DNA of 64,000 nt from Pseudomonas sp. GV071 (GCF_003050835.1 NZ_QAOJ01000001.1:806001-870000), one strand, 5' to 3'; positions 32,428 to 41,363 are shown, counted from the stretch's first letter. Notes: generated by a model not told the origin, from the letters alone. Numbers and translations: made by a program.

Positions 32428-32465
32428 TTTGCTAATCCGGCAAAAGGAAAGATGAAGCCTTTTTG

Positions 32466-32487
32466 CAATCTATAGGGCTACAATCTA
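32466..32487. promoter_or_regulatory. Candidate XRE operator (direct repeats) and -10
   Basis: CAATCTA occurs twice, 15 bases apart, between the XRE regulator and the divergent gene at 32515. TACAAT at 32479-32484 could be a -10 element for the plus-strand gene, with AAAGGAG following. Spacing and position fit autoregulation, but no evidence beyond the repeat exists. Confidence 0.35.
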
Positions 32488-32514
32488 AAGGAGTCGTTTT
32501 TGAGAGCCTTCTCC

Positions 32515-32955
32515 ATGTTTCTTACCCATCAGAGTGCTGAAATCCCGATCAGGGCGTTGCTAGGGCGTGAAGGCCCACAGCATTGGAACTCGGTAGAAAT
32601 ATCGGGTGCTTGCCCGCTTTTTTTCGTCGAGTGGAGTGAAGGATCCGGCAATGATACTCGCAGCAGGCGCTGCCTTATTGGGTCGCTTGAGGAGTTTGAG
32701 AGAGTCGTCAAAGAGGTCGCGTTGCGAGGCCGAATCAGGTCCACCCAGCTACTCACGCCGCCGTACGTGAACAAAAGCACTGACTGGATGATGGAGCCGC
32801 TTGTCGAGGTGAGTGAAGGGTCTGCTGAAGACGACGACTATCTGTGCGGCATCTATCGAGTCCTCAATGGGGACGTGTACGTAGAGTCCCCGGAAACCGG
32901 CCTTTCTGAATTAACTAAGCGGCGCCTCATATATCTAGAAAAAGGTGGGGACTGA
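32515..32955 (+). CDS. Hypothetical protein divergent from XRE regulator
   Basis: 146 residues from ATG 32515. An in-frame TTG at 32500 would add five residues. The protein is acidic, with VEWSEGSGNDTRSRRCLIGSL and a C-terminal EKGGD; no membrane segment or catalytic motif is recognised. Position next to an XRE regulator in an accessory patch is reminiscent of small defence or toxin-antitoxin units, but nothing in the sequence itself supports that. Confidence 0.6.
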   Translation: MFLTHQSAEIPIRALLGREGPQHWNSVEISGACPLFFVEWSEGSGNDTRSRRCLIGSLEEFERVVKEVALRGRIRSTQLLTPPYVNKSTDWMMEPLVEVSEGSAEDDDYLCGIYRVLNGDVYVESPETGLSELTKRRLIYLEKGGD

Positions 32956-33157
32956 GCGGCCACGCTAACCGATAGGGCGACAAGGAGCCTAGCCGAGCGG
33001 GTCATTCCACAATCATCGGCAACGTCGTTCGGGCGAAGGGACTTCAGGTCTGCAAATTGAGCATATTTGGCGCATTGCAGCTATGGTGCGCAATGGAGAA
33101 ATCGACGGAACGGGATCCTGGAGGTGGCCTTACACTCTCCAAAGAGGCTGTAACGCA

Positions 33158-33391
33158 ATGACTAAAGAAACGGACTACTGGATTAGCGAAGCCCAGACAA
33201 CCTTTCGAGTCGTGAAAGCTATGGTGAAGGCAACCGAAGTCCTAGGCGACCGAGAGTTAGCTTGGACATGGATGCATCGACCTGCGCGGGGCTTGAATCG
33301 CCAGAAACCAATCGATCTCGTGCTGCGCAAAGATGGATTGGACGCCGTGCTTACATATCTCGAGCAAATAAAATACGGGGTCTACGTCTAG
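33158..33391 (+). CDS. DUF2384/MbcA-ParS-type antitoxin C-terminal domain protein
   Basis: 77 residues from ATG 33158; an upstream ATG at 33083 in frame lacks a ribosome site. The segment LAWTWMHRPARGLNRQKPIDLVLRKDGLDAVLTYLEQIKYGVYV (33257-33388) matches the toxin-binding domain of Xre/MbcA/ParS antitoxins: a WM..P..GL....P.DL....G...V...L..I.YGV pattern. The DNA-binding Xre part is absent, and no RES-domain toxin gene follows within the window. It may be a remnant, a solitary antitoxin or a phage-type inhibitor. Confidence 0.65.
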   Translation: MTKETDYWISEAQTTFRVVKAMVKATEVLGDRELAWTWMHRPARGLNRQKPIDLVLRKDGLDAVLTYLEQIKYGVYV

Positions 33392-33505
33392 CCTCAGCGA
33401 TAAAGGCAGCGTTGTTATAGACTTTTTAGCATGAAGTAGCCGCGTTGATTATTCGGTAGCGACCGATCCAAATGATTTAGCGGCCCTAGACAGGCGGGAT
33501 TTCAA

Positions 33506-33688
33506 ATGAAGAATCAGCGTGATGCGTTGACGCACGAAACCTTTTTGATGGCGTCGTACGAGGCTCAAGCTCGTGCGTTGATGGGGCGTGGAAGTAAGCA
33601 GCAAGCGCGCATGTTTGAGGTAGCAGCTAAAGCAGGTAGAGATTTCGAACCAACAGGCTGGCTGGCCGGTCCTCCAAGAACTCGATAA
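33506..33688 (+). CDS. Small hypothetical protein
   Basis: 60 residues, helical and Ala/Gln-rich (TFLMASYEAQARALMGRGSK) with a C-terminal GWLAGPPRTR. No recognised family. Located at the end of the accessory patch. The 400 bases after it (33689-34087) hold no other gene I can support except the terminator of the next operon. Confidence 0.4.
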   Translation: MKNQRDALTHETFLMASYEAQARALMGRGSKQQARMFEVAAKAGRDFEPTGWLAGPPRTR

Positions 33689-33990
33689 CAAGCCGTCTCC
33701 GGTTTTTGTCGTGGTCTTTGCCAAAGCCTTCACTCACTCGATAAGCCTTTAAATAATCGTGCTGAACAAGCGCCATAAGAAGCAGCGAATTTGATCACTT
33801 GAAGTCGCTGCGTCGAGAACGCAGGAACTATAGCCAGCGGGTCGAATCGCGGGGGAAAATCGGGAATTCACTGCTCTATGTGAGATCAAGCCTGTACTCA
33901 GGTCCCGATGGCTCAAGGAGAATCGCTCGCGGTTTGATCTTACCCGGTCGATCATTGCTTGATGCACGGCTAGGAGATGGCTGTAGCGGC

Positions 33991-34015
33991 AAAAAAAAAC
34001 ACCCCTTCCGGGGTG
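33991..34015 (-). terminator. Rho-independent terminator of the ABC transporter operon
   Basis: Read on the minus strand: stem CACCCC/GGGGTG (34010-34015 and 34000-34005) with a 4-base loop, followed by nine T (33991-33999). It lies 73 bases after the stop of the substrate-binding protein gene and so closes the minus-strand operon 37554-34088. This is a textbook intrinsic terminator. Confidence 0.9.
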
Positions 34016-34087
34016 CCTCGCTAATCTCGATCAAAACCTGGGAGCTTCATTGATCGATTGGAACGACAAGTAAAGTAAAGGTATGTC

Positions 34088-35134
34088 CTAGCCAACGTAT
34101 CCGAGTGACTTCGCAGCCTCTGCTAGCACGCTTGAGTCGAAGAACCTTTCGGGAGCATTGAGCCCTGAAACTCCGATAGCCTGGGCAAACTTGATCATTG
34201 CCGCTTGCTGATCTGGGGTTATGAGAAACGGAACACCGGTATTACCAGCCTTGGCGAGCTTCAGGTTTTCAGCCAGCACTTGCTTTTGGTTTGCGGCGTC
34301 GAGGCCAAGATCGCTTCCGTCATTCTCGACTACCTGCAGTACAGCTTTGTCGGGGTTCTCGGCAGAGAACGCTTGCCCCTCCAGTACGCCCTTGAAGAAC
34401 GACACGAGTTGAGGACGGTTGCGCTCCAAGACGTCTCGCTTAACGGTAAAGATCGAAGAAGGTAACGGGTAGTTCATCTCGGATAGCATGGTCACGATGA
34501 AGTCTTTACCCCGGACCATACCCCTGGCTTCAAGCTCTAGAGGTTGGTTTGTGATGTAGGCCAAGTACCCTTCCCCATCGCCGGCGAACAACGAATCAGC
34601 AGTAAATCCGGTAGGGCGAACAGTGAATTCGCCTTGAATCTGGTTGTACGCGAGAAGCCCTTTCAGCTCTTCTTCCAAGGACGGGAATTGGATCAAAAGC
34701 GTTTTGCCGACGATGTCAGCGGCAGTACGGATAGGCTTTCCGGGCAACGAAATGATGCAACCAGGATTGACCGGAAAAGCCGCCCCGAGAATGACAAAGT
34801 CATTTTGCTTTTGAACGGCATTCAAGAACGGCGTCCAGATGCATTGTCCAATCTGAGCCCTGTTGGCCGCGAGTGAAACCAAGGGATCTGGTGCTGAGGG
34901 CCCGCCGGGAATATAAGAAACATCTATCCCATGCTTGGCGAAATAGCCATTCGCCCGGGCGACAAAAATGTTGGAGAACTCCACATCTGCAACCCAGTCC
35001 AGGGCAACGGTCAGTGGAAAGGCTGAAGCTGCGAATGCCGTCTTTGAAAACGACATCGGTACGCAGGCAGCAAGGGCTGCCATCGACGTTGCCGACAAGA
35101 ATGTCCGGCGAGAGAGTTTGGTTTGCTCACGCAT
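34088..35134 (-). CDS. ABC transporter substrate-binding protein (NMT1/THI5-like)
   Basis: 348 residues with a twin-arginine-like signal (LSRRTFLSATSMAALAACV) cleaved near FAASA. The mature protein opens with LTVALDWVADVEFSNIFVARANGYFAKHGIDV, the hallmark of NMT1/THI5-like and SsuA/TauA proteins that bind pyrimidines, sulfonates, taurine or heterocycles. It is the last gene of the operon after two permeases and an ATPase. The ligand is unknown; the company of a nucleoside-type channel and deaminase suggests a nitrogenous base. Confidence 0.88.
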   Translation of the reverse strand: MREQTKLSRRTFLSATSMAALAACVPMSFSKTAFAASAFPLTVALDWVADVEFSNIFVARANGYFAKHGIDVSYIPGGPSAPDPLVSLAANRAQIGQCIWTPFLNAVQKQNDFVILGAAFPVNPGCIISLPGKPIRTAADIVGKTLLIQFPSLEEELKGLLAYNQIQGEFTVRPTGFTADSLFAGDGEGYLAYITNQPLELEARGMVRGKDFIVTMLSEMNYPLPSSIFTVKRDVLERNRPQLVSFFKGVLEGQAFSAENPDKAVLQVVENDGSDLGLDAANQKQVLAENLKLAKAGNTGVPFLITPDQQAAMIKFAQAIGVSGLNAPERFFDSSVLAEAAKSLGYVG

Positions 35135-35235
35135 AGGGTAAGTATCCAGATCGATTCATGAGGGCAGTCGATAGAAAAATTCTCGTGTGCTGTCTAGCGC
35201 AGCTTCGAGCGTTGCGGGCGATTCTGATCCCTACC

Positions 35236-35988
35236 CTACCCCCACCTCGCAAGGATCCTTGTGCAGGCACTTTGGGCAAGGGAAAGGAAGAAAATGGACA
35301 TGACTGTTGAAAGGAGCGCACCACCGACAACCCTGTCAGTTGCGAAGTTGGCCATAGCCGAACGCAGTTGATACCCCAGGCCCTCCGATCCAATCAAATA
35401 CTCAGCGGTCATCGCGCCGATAACGGATGAAGGTGCCGAAATACCGAGCGCCATCATGAAATGCGGCACTGCTGCCGGTATGGCCAGGTAGCGGAGTTGT
35501 TGCCATTTTCTGGCGCCGAAAACCTTGAAAAGGCTTTCGTGAGAGTGCTCGACTGCATGCAAACCAGAGCTCACCGCGACAAATGTCGGCAGAAACGTCA
35601 CCACAGTCACTACACACAGCACCGAAGACATTCCTGGGCCGAAAATTCGGGTGATGATTGGGATGATGGCGACCACGGGTATCGTCGCGAGCAGTAAGCT
35701 CACCGGAAGCAGCATCGATTTCAAAACGAAGCTGCACCACGACAACAATGCCATGCCGGTACCCATGAGCACGCCCAGTAGCAATCCATAAACAGACGCT
35801 CTGAAGGTGACACCGCCTTCATGCAGGTACACATAAGGATGGTCGATCACGTCCTGTAGCACAGAACCTGGTGACGGGAAGATTATCGCGTTGACGGGTA
35901 GTACCTGTGCCACCAGCGCCCAAGCGATGAAGACTAGCGCTACGGGCAAATTGGTCAGAAGCCAAGCTTTAGCAAATCGCGTCGTCAT
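35236..35988 (-). CDS. ABC transporter permease (SsuC/TauC type)
   Basis: 250 residues, about six membrane segments. The permease EAA loop is visible in the region ESLFKVFGARKWQQLRYLAIPAAVPHFMMALGISA (35435-35539). Its ATG overlaps the stop region of the upstream permease by four bases (35985-35988), so translation is coupled. One of a pair of related permeases forming a heterodimeric channel. Confidence 0.9.
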   Translation of the reverse strand: MTTRFAKAWLLTNLPVALVFIAWALVAQVLPVNAIIFPSPGSVLQDVIDHPYVYLHEGGVTFRASVYGLLLGVLMGTGMALLSWCSFVLKSMLLPVSLLLATIPVVAIIPIITRIFGPGMSSVLCVVTVVTFLPTFVAVSSGLHAVEHSHESLFKVFGARKWQQLRYLAIPAAVPHFMMALGISAPSSVIGAMTAEYLIGSEGLGYQLRSAMANFATDRVVGGALLSTVMSIFFLSLAQSACTRILARWG

Positions 35989-36743
35989 AGCATGATCCTC
36001 TTTCGAGCATATGCTTCAAGAGACCCGACAACGCCATAAAATGCCAAGGCAAAGCACGCCACGAAGAGCATCGCACTCCATAGAAGTGGGATCTGAAAAT
36101 TGCGCATAGCGCTCAGCATCATCAGCCCAAGTCCGCCTTGACCACTGAACCACTCCGCCAAGACCGCGCCGACAACTGCAGCAGGAACGGCTTGTTTCAT
36201 ACCATTGAGAACCATAGGCGCTGCATAAAGGATGTCGTAAGCGAAGAAGCGCTGGTACTTCGACGCGCCGTAAACTTGAAATAGATCCACGTGCGTGGCG
36301 TTAAGACGCCCAAGCCCAGATAACGAAGCCATGTACACCACGAAAAATACATAGATGGCGGCCAGAATTAGGCCAGACAGCTGCCCGCCCACGAGGATAA
36401 TTAGGATGGGCGCAATGGCCACAGCTGGAATCGCATTCACGAAGGTGACGAATCTGTCGGCACCTGACCGATAGAGTGGGAACAGGTGAACGAGGCTGCT
36501 GATCACGATCGCCAGCGTCACTCCGACTGCGTATGCGTAGAGGATGACTTTGGACGTTTTGCCCGTGGCCAGAAGTAATGTTTGCGCTACTCGCCGTTGA
36601 AATATGTACTCAACCACTGTTGACAGTGGAGGCCACGCCGGGCCGGCGAGCTGAAACGTTCCAACCAGTTGGATTGAGCCGATAAAGACAAGAATTCCGA
36701 GAGCAGCATAGAGGCGCTGGGCCATCTTTATATCAAGTGACAT
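35985..36743 (-). CDS. ABC transporter permease (second, SsuC/TauC type)
   Basis: 252 residues, about six membrane segments; EAA-type loop in THVDLFQVYGASKYQRFF and on through VLNGMKQAVPAAVVGAVLAEWF. It overlaps the ATPase gene by 11 bases upstream and the next permease by 4 bases. Having two different permeases is less common in the Ssu/Tau family, which usually uses a homodimer, and is similar to pyrimidine-precursor or riboflavin-type importers. Confidence 0.9.
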   Translation of the reverse strand: MSLDIKMAQRLYAALGILVFIGSIQLVGTFQLAGPAWPPLSTVVEYIFQRRVAQTLLLATGKTSKVILYAYAVGVTLAIVISSLVHLFPLYRSGADRFVTFVNAIPAVAIAPILIILVGGQLSGLILAAIYVFFVVYMASLSGLGRLNATHVDLFQVYGASKYQRFFAYDILYAAPMVLNGMKQAVPAAVVGAVLAEWFSGQGGLGLMMLSAMRNFQIPLLWSAMLFVACFALAFYGVVGSLEAYARKRIML

Positions 36744-37554
36744 TGTTCGCGGGCTCCAACAGTTCGGTGAGGTAATCCGTTAACTTATGAAACTCGGCAG
36801 TACGCATCAGATTCGATGAACGAGGACGTTCGAAAGGAACGTTAATCACCTCTCGAACTCGCCCTGGGTTGGCCTCTAAAACAATAATCCGATCAGCTAG
36901 AAATATGGCCTCATCAACGCCGTGAGTGACCAATACCGTGGTGATTTTTTGCTCAGTCCAAATCGACTGAAGTTCGATATTAAGCTGCTTGCGGGTTACC
37001 GCATCAAGTGCACCAAAGGGCTCATCTAACAGAAGAAGGGATGGATTAAGCATCAAGGACCGAGCGATTGATGCACGCTGTTTCATGCCGCCCGAAACCT
37101 GAGATGGTTTTGAATTGGCAAAGTGCGCCAGTCCAACAAGCTCCAGAAGTTGTTCAACTCTTTCATTGTCGACTGCCTGACGCGCCAGTTTAAAAGGCAA
37201 ACCTACATTTTCTTTTATAGACAACCAAGGAAGCAATGCATGGTCTTGGAACGCGACCCCGAGCCGGTGCTTTTTCGCCAGTTCTCGCGGTTCCTCTCCG
37301 CAAATAGTTACACGCCCCTGAGTAGGTATCTCCAGTGCTGCAATAAGTTTAAGCAATGTGCTCTTGCCACACCCTGAAGGCCCAATCAGCGCGACGAATT
37401 CCCCCGGACTAATTTCAAGATCAATACCCGCCAGTACAGTGGACGATACGCCACCCTTACCGCGATAAGACATGGAAATACCGTCAAGTTTTACCGCTGT
37501 CTCTGAATCCTGGTATCGCGTGGAGCCCTCTACTGACTTAGCCACAACCATCAC
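36733..37554 (-). CDS. ABC transporter ATP-binding protein (SsuB/TauB type)
   Basis: 273 residues. Walker A GPSGCGKST, Q-loop AFQDHALLPW, signature SGGMKQRASIARSL, Walker B LLLLDEPFGALD and switch His in LVTHGVDEA are all intact. First gene of the minus-strand importer operon; its promoter contains a palindromic operator (see 37589-37632). In-frame ATGs at 37554 and 37551 compete for the start; GAGGAAAA upstream is a plausible ribosome site. Confidence 0.92.
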   Translation of the reverse strand: MMVVAKSVEGSTRYQDSETAVKLDGISMSYRGKGGVSSTVLAGIDLEISPGEFVALIGPSGCGKSTLLKLIAALEIPTQGRVTICGEEPRELAKKHRLGVAFQDHALLPWLSIKENVGLPFKLARQAVDNERVEQLLELVGLAHFANSKPSQVSGGMKQRASIARSLMLNPSLLLLDEPFGALDAVTRKQLNIELQSIWTEQKITTVLVTHGVDEAIFLADRIIVLEANPGRVREVINVPFERPRSSNLMRTAEFHKLTDYLTELLEPANNVT

Positions 37555-37588
37555 TTTTCCTCACTACGTTTTTAACCGAACCGGAACG

Positions 37589-37632
37589 ATTATAAGGGTG
37601 CCTAAACGATGATAGTCAAGGCCTTTACAAAG
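37589..37632 (-). promoter_or_regulatory. Promoter of the ABC operon with palindromic operator (site A)
   Basis: On the minus strand TTGACT (37614-37619) is the -35 and TATAAT (37589-37594) the -10, 19 bases apart. The -35 lies in a near-palindrome with core GTCAAGGCCTTTAC on the plus strand (37615-37628). The same core occurs at 37817-37830 (one base different) and 41988-42001 (identical). A protein bound here would block RNA polymerase. The MarR regulator at 42226 is the obvious candidate. Confidence 0.75.
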
Positions 37633-37812
37633 CTTATTTTGAGCTCGCCCTGTGACCTCTTTGAAGTGCACTGCAATGACTCACTCCATCCTGTCTTTTG
37701 CACAAAACCTGTGCGCTGGGTCAATTTTAGAAAGCGATCGAAGGCGCCCAATCGGCCTGGACTAAAGCATCATTTACACTCCTAACCTATTGAAATAATG
37801 AACTTAAGATCT

Positions 37813-37833
37813 TTTTGTCAAGGCATTTACAAA
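37813..37833 (+). promoter_or_regulatory. Palindromic operator before the outer-membrane channel gene (site B)
   Basis: TTTTGTCAAGGCATTTACAAA: core GTCAAGGCATTTAC at 37817-37830. The right arm provides TTTACA (37826-37831) as a possible -35; no good -10 was found. It lies 78 bases before ATG 37908. Consensus of the three sites, TTGTMAAGGCCTTKACAA, is nearly self-complementary. Confidence 0.7.
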
Positions 37834-37907
37834 AATGGCACTGTCGTTGCTGTAGGCCTCCTTGCCCGATTTTGCGGGTGGCACTAAACCAACAAAAAGG
37901 AAGGAAG

Positions 37908-38681
37908 ATGAAATCTGCGTACAGCATTGCGTTCACGCTCGGTCTAGCTCTCCTATCAGCGGCAGCATCAGCTGAGGATTTGCTGCAGTGGCAGCAAACC
38001 GATGCCGCCTATCGATACGGAAAAACCAACAAGGTAACCCCGGAAATCGAACAGGTTTTCACCATCGAACAGTCAAGCGGTTGGTCCTTCGGCGACCTTT
38101 ATTGGTTTGTGGACAACAGCTATTTCAACGGGGCAAGCGATCCCATAGCTGGGCATTTCACCTATTACGCCGAGTTTTCGCCCAGGTTGAGCTTCAACAA
38201 GATTTTCGATAAGAAGTTCAGCTTCGGACCTATTACCGATGTACTACTGGCCGCTACACAGGAGTTTGGCGAAGGACAAGTAGAAACCGCACTGCTGGGC
38301 GTTGGCGTAGACTTGGCTGTTCCGGGTTTCGACTTCTTTCAACTGAATATCTACCATCGTGATCCAAGTGGCGATCGAGACGGCGATACGTGGCAGATAA
38401 CGCCTGCATGGGGCGCCACTTTCCCGTTCGCCGGATCTGAACTTTTGTTCGACGGATATATCGACTGGATTCCCGACAACGACGAAACGTTTCACGCAAA
38501 TTTTCACCTTGCAACCCAGCTGAAATATGACATCGGTCGCTTTGTGGAGTTTGAGCCGCGCAAGCTCTATGTCGGGTTGGGCTACGACTACGCCAAAAAC
38601 AAATACGGCGTTAAAGACGGGGACTTTGGCATTGATGCCGACCAAAGCGTGCTGCAGTTCGTCGCTCGCTACAACTTCTAA
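37908..38681 (+). CDS. Tsx-like nucleoside-specific outer-membrane channel
   Basis: 257 residues from ATG 37908 (AAGGAAG directly upstream). Signal peptide ends near AAASAEDLL. Features of the Tsx/OmpK barrel family: early WQQTDAAYRYG, alternating strands such as SFGDLYWFVDNSYF and ELLFDGYIDWIPDN, and a C-terminal Phe (FVARYNF) recognised by the BAM machinery. Tsx proteins admit nucleosides. Here it would bring the substrate into the periplasm for the divergently transcribed ABC importer. Confidence 0.85.
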   Translation: MKSAYSIAFTLGLALLSAAASAEDLLQWQQTDAAYRYGKTNKVTPEIEQVFTIEQSSGWSFGDLYWFVDNSYFNGASDPIAGHFTYYAEFSPRLSFNKIFDKKFSFGPITDVLLAATQEFGEGQVETALLGVGVDLAVPGFDFFQLNIYHRDPSGDRDGDTWQITPAWGATFPFAGSELLFDGYIDWIPDNDETFHANFHLATQLKYDIGRFVEFEPRKLYVGLGYDYAKNKYGVKDGDFGIDADQSVLQFVARYNF

Positions 38682-38858
38682 TACCGCAATTGCTGCTGGC
38701 TCAAGCAGCCTTGTATTCCCCTAGCTGATTGAATTCACACTTTTGACAAGATAGTTGTCGGGGCTTGTGGCGCGCGGATTTTGGCTGGCGTTCATGTTTT
38801 TAATAATGACGGATATATCAAAATCCGCCGCGCCCTAACCAGAAAGAGAACACACCAC

Positions 38859-39896
38859 ATGAGAAGTAACCGTAATCCACTCACTACTGCCGAAGCTGTT
38901 CGGCTCTTACCCAAGGCCGAGCTCCACCTGCATCTTGAGGGCTCTATTTCACTTACAACACTCATTGAACTGGCTGATAAGCATCAAGTGGCATTGCCTT
39001 CGAAGCTGCATGCTGAGGCTGTGCTGGAATATCGTGACCTTGATGAGTTTATAGAAGTGTCCATGTTTGCTTTCCAGGTAATGCTCAACTCAGAAGACTT
39101 CACCCGAGTTACCTTCGAAATGCTGTCACACTGCGCCGAACATGGAGCAAGACATGTGGAGTTCTTTTTTAGTCCGAGTTCGCACAAGCACTTAGTGTAT
39201 TCGCAGATGCTAGAAGCGATTTGCATCGGAATGCGCCTTGCTGAGGAGCGCTTTGGCGTTACATCCCTGATTATTCCATCGCACAACCGAATGCTCGGCG
39301 CTGAGGCGGGTATTGACTTCATGAAGTTGGTGGAGACCTGCCCTGCTCCTGAAGTGGTAGGAGTAGGTTTGGAGTTTGCTGAGCGCAACTACCCTCCTGA
39401 GCTGTACCTCGCACTGTTCGCCACCGCAAAAAAGACAGGGCTTCGACTTACGGCCCACGCTGGCGAGGATGGTCCGGCAGCCTATGTCGAAACCTGCCTC
39501 AAGCGTTTATCTTGCGATCGTATCGATCATGGTTACCACGTCATTGATGACAGCGATCTGATGGCTTATTGCAAAGACCAGGGTGTCTGGTTCACTTGCT
39601 GCCCAACGACGACTAAGCATACGACTGTCTGGAGGGAGCTGACCTCTAGCGAGCATGCAATCCATCAAATGATAGCAGCGGGTCTGAATGTCACAATCAA
39701 CACCGATGACCCCGGGTTTTTCCAGACAGATTTGACCAAAGAATATCTCGCCCTCGGACTCCCCCTGGGAGCCCTCGCTCAACTTGCGCTCAATAGTCTC
39801 GATGCGTCATGGATGCCTGAGCCTGAGAAGGCACGGCTGCGAGGACTGTGGCAAGCAGAGATCGACGACATTATTCAGAGACATCAGCCCCGCTAA
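38859..39896 (+). CDS. Adenosine/adenine deaminase-family amidohydrolase
   Basis: 345 residues from ATG 38859. Metal and catalytic motifs of the ADA-like amidohydrolases: H23 and H25 in AELHLHLEGSI, LTAHAGEDG (metal His, catalytic Glu nearby), DRIDHGYHV, and INTDDPGFF (metal Asp). Members remove the 6-amino group of adenosine, adenine or N6-substituted purines. It follows the Tsx-like channel by 177 bases on the same strand. The substrate is uncertain; the low-GC codon use and cluster context differ from a housekeeping ADA. Confidence 0.87.
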   Translation: MRSNRNPLTTAEAVRLLPKAELHLHLEGSISLTTLIELADKHQVALPSKLHAEAVLEYRDLDEFIEVSMFAFQVMLNSEDFTRVTFEMLSHCAEHGARHVEFFFSPSSHKHLVYSQMLEAICIGMRLAEERFGVTSLIIPSHNRMLGAEAGIDFMKLVETCPAPEVVGVGLEFAERNYPPELYLALFATAKKTGLRLTAHAGEDGPAAYVETCLKRLSCDRIDHGYHVIDDSDLMAYCKDQGVWFTCCPTTTKHTTVWRELTSSEHAIHQMIAAGLNVTINTDDPGFFQTDLTKEYLALGLPLGALAQLALNSLDASWMPEPEKARLRGLWQAEIDDIIQRHQPR

Positions 39897-39900
39897 CACC

Positions 39901-39998
39901 GGCGCATAAGCGCCACTCAGCGGCGACAGCGACCGTCGAAGACAGGTACCAGCAACACTGCTCTACGGGTTGACTCATACGCCGACGCCGTCGGCGTA
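39901..39998. terminator. Hairpins between convergent deaminase and monooxygenase genes
   Basis: Two strong stems lie in the 125-base convergent gap: GGCGC-ATAA-GCGCC (39901-39914) right after the deaminase stop, and TACGCCGAC-GCC-GTCGGCGTA (39978-39998). Neither has a T-run, so they are structural barriers or bidirectional Rho-assisted ends, not classical intrinsic terminators. Confidence 0.5.
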
Positions 39999-40021
39999 CG
40001 AGCCTCACTTACAAATGGCGC

Positions 40022-41353
40022 TTATCGAGTAGGGGACTGCCACATTGGCCGGGGCAACCCCAGGTTCTCGCGCAGTGTTCCACCGCAATACTCTTTCTTC
40101 ATCACCCCTCGTTGCTGGAGGATCGGTACGACATGGTCGACAAAATCATCCAGGCTGTTAGGCATCGCGTGCAGGTAGAGATTGAACCCATCAGCCCCAC
40201 CTTCCTGATACCAAAGCTGCATAGCATCTGCCACCTGTTCCGGGGTGCCGATGACTGACAGGTGAGCATAAGCGCTCGCCAACCAGTGAAAGGCCTCACG
40301 TATTGTCATCCGGCGTCCTGCTCGGCTGAAATCAATCTGCTGTCCGTGCGCGAGCTTTCGCAGTTCGGGCAGATCTGGAATCGGGCCGTCTAGGTCATAG
40401 CCAGACAAGTCGACTTTCCATAGCCCCTTGATCATTGCTAAGCCGCCACCATCATCAAGGTAAGTCTGGCGCTCTCTGAATTTTCTTTGCGCGTCTTCTT
40501 CCGTCGCGCCTATTACGGGGAAAAATCCAGGGAGAATCGCGAGCTCGCCCGCGGCTCGACCGTGCTTCTTCATTGCTTCATGCATTTTGGCTTTGAAAGC
40601 TCGGCCGCCTTCTAGCGTGCCGTACTTCGCGTACATGATGTCTGCGGTCCGAGCGGCGAGATCGTGACCTGCATCCGACATGCCGGCTTGGGAGATAAGG
40701 GGATAGCCCTGAGGTGGGCGGGGAATGTTGAGAGGGCCTTCAATGCGGAAAAACTCCCCCTCATGGTTCAGCTTGTGCATCTTGCGTGGGTCGAAATACT
40801 GGCCCGACACTTTATCTCGCAGAAAAGCATCGTCCTCGAAACTGTCCCATAGCCCCATGACTGCGTCGATGAATTCGTTGGCACGACGATATCTGACTTC
40901 CGAGGAAAGCTCACTGGTGTGGCCAAAGTTTTTAGCTTCTTCCGGAGAACCCGAAGTGACCAGATTGAAGCCGCTACGCCCTTTGGTCAAAAAGTCGAGC
41001 GAGGCAATCTGGCGTGCGATCGTGTAGGGGTGATGGTAGGTCGCGGAGACGGTACCGACGAGCCCCAACTGAGAAGTTACCTGACTCAACGCCGCAAGCA
41101 ACGTGGTCGGCTCGAAGTGAACATGCGTACCACCCCGCCCAAAATGGCCTTCACGGATGCCTGCAGTTTGAACACCCACGCCGTCCGCCAAGAACATCAC
41201 ATCTAACTTGCCTCTTTCACACGTCTTGGCCAGCGAAGAGTACATCGCGAAGTTCATATCGCCTTCGCAATAATTTCCAGGATATGTCCACCCCATCGAG
41301 CCTGGATGGTTATTGCATAGAACTGCCAGCTTCATGAAGTTGTGGCTTGTCAT
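40022..41353 (-). CDS. LLM-class flavin-dependent monooxygenase (NtaA/SnaA/DszA family)
   Basis: 443 residues. Bacterial luciferase-like fold with family landmarks: ERGKLDVMFLADGVG near residue 50, VGTVSATYHHPYTIARQIASLDFLTKGRSGFNLVTS (positions 40949-41056), and LISQAGMSDAGHDLAA. These enzymes use reduced FMN and oxygen to oxidise N- or S-containing organics (nitrilotriacetate, pristinamycin, dibenzothiophene sulfone). GGAG seven bases before ATG 41353 fixes the start. Ten bases downstream of the FMN reductase gene, so both form a two-component system. Confidence 0.92.
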   Translation of the reverse strand: MTSHNFMKLAVLCNNHPGSMGWTYPGNYCEGDMNFAMYSSLAKTCERGKLDVMFLADGVGVQTAGIREGHFGRGGTHVHFEPTTLLAALSQVTSQLGLVGTVSATYHHPYTIARQIASLDFLTKGRSGFNLVTSGSPEEAKNFGHTSELSSEVRYRRANEFIDAVMGLWDSFEDDAFLRDKVSGQYFDPRKMHKLNHEGEFFRIEGPLNIPRPPQGYPLISQAGMSDAGHDLAARTADIMYAKYGTLEGGRAFKAKMHEAMKKHGRAAGELAILPGFFPVIGATEEDAQRKFRERQTYLDDGGGLAMIKGLWKVDLSGYDLDGPIPDLPELRKLAHGQQIDFSRAGRRMTIREAFHWLASAYAHLSVIGTPEQVADAMQLWYQEGGADGFNLYLHAMPNSLDDFVDHVVPILQQRGVMKKEYCGGTLRENLGLPRPMWQSPTR

Positions 41354-41363
41354 CGACCCTCTC

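Noticed and set aside
33449..33733. 94-residue minus frame opposite the small gene at 33506
   Set aside because: No ribosome site and Ser/Arg/Thr-rich shadow-like composition.
38737..38760. TTGACAAGATAGTTGTC before the deaminase gene as a fourth operator
   Set aside because: Shares only the GACAA/TTGTC half-sites with a different spacing and lacks the AAGGCC centre; could equally be a -35 box.
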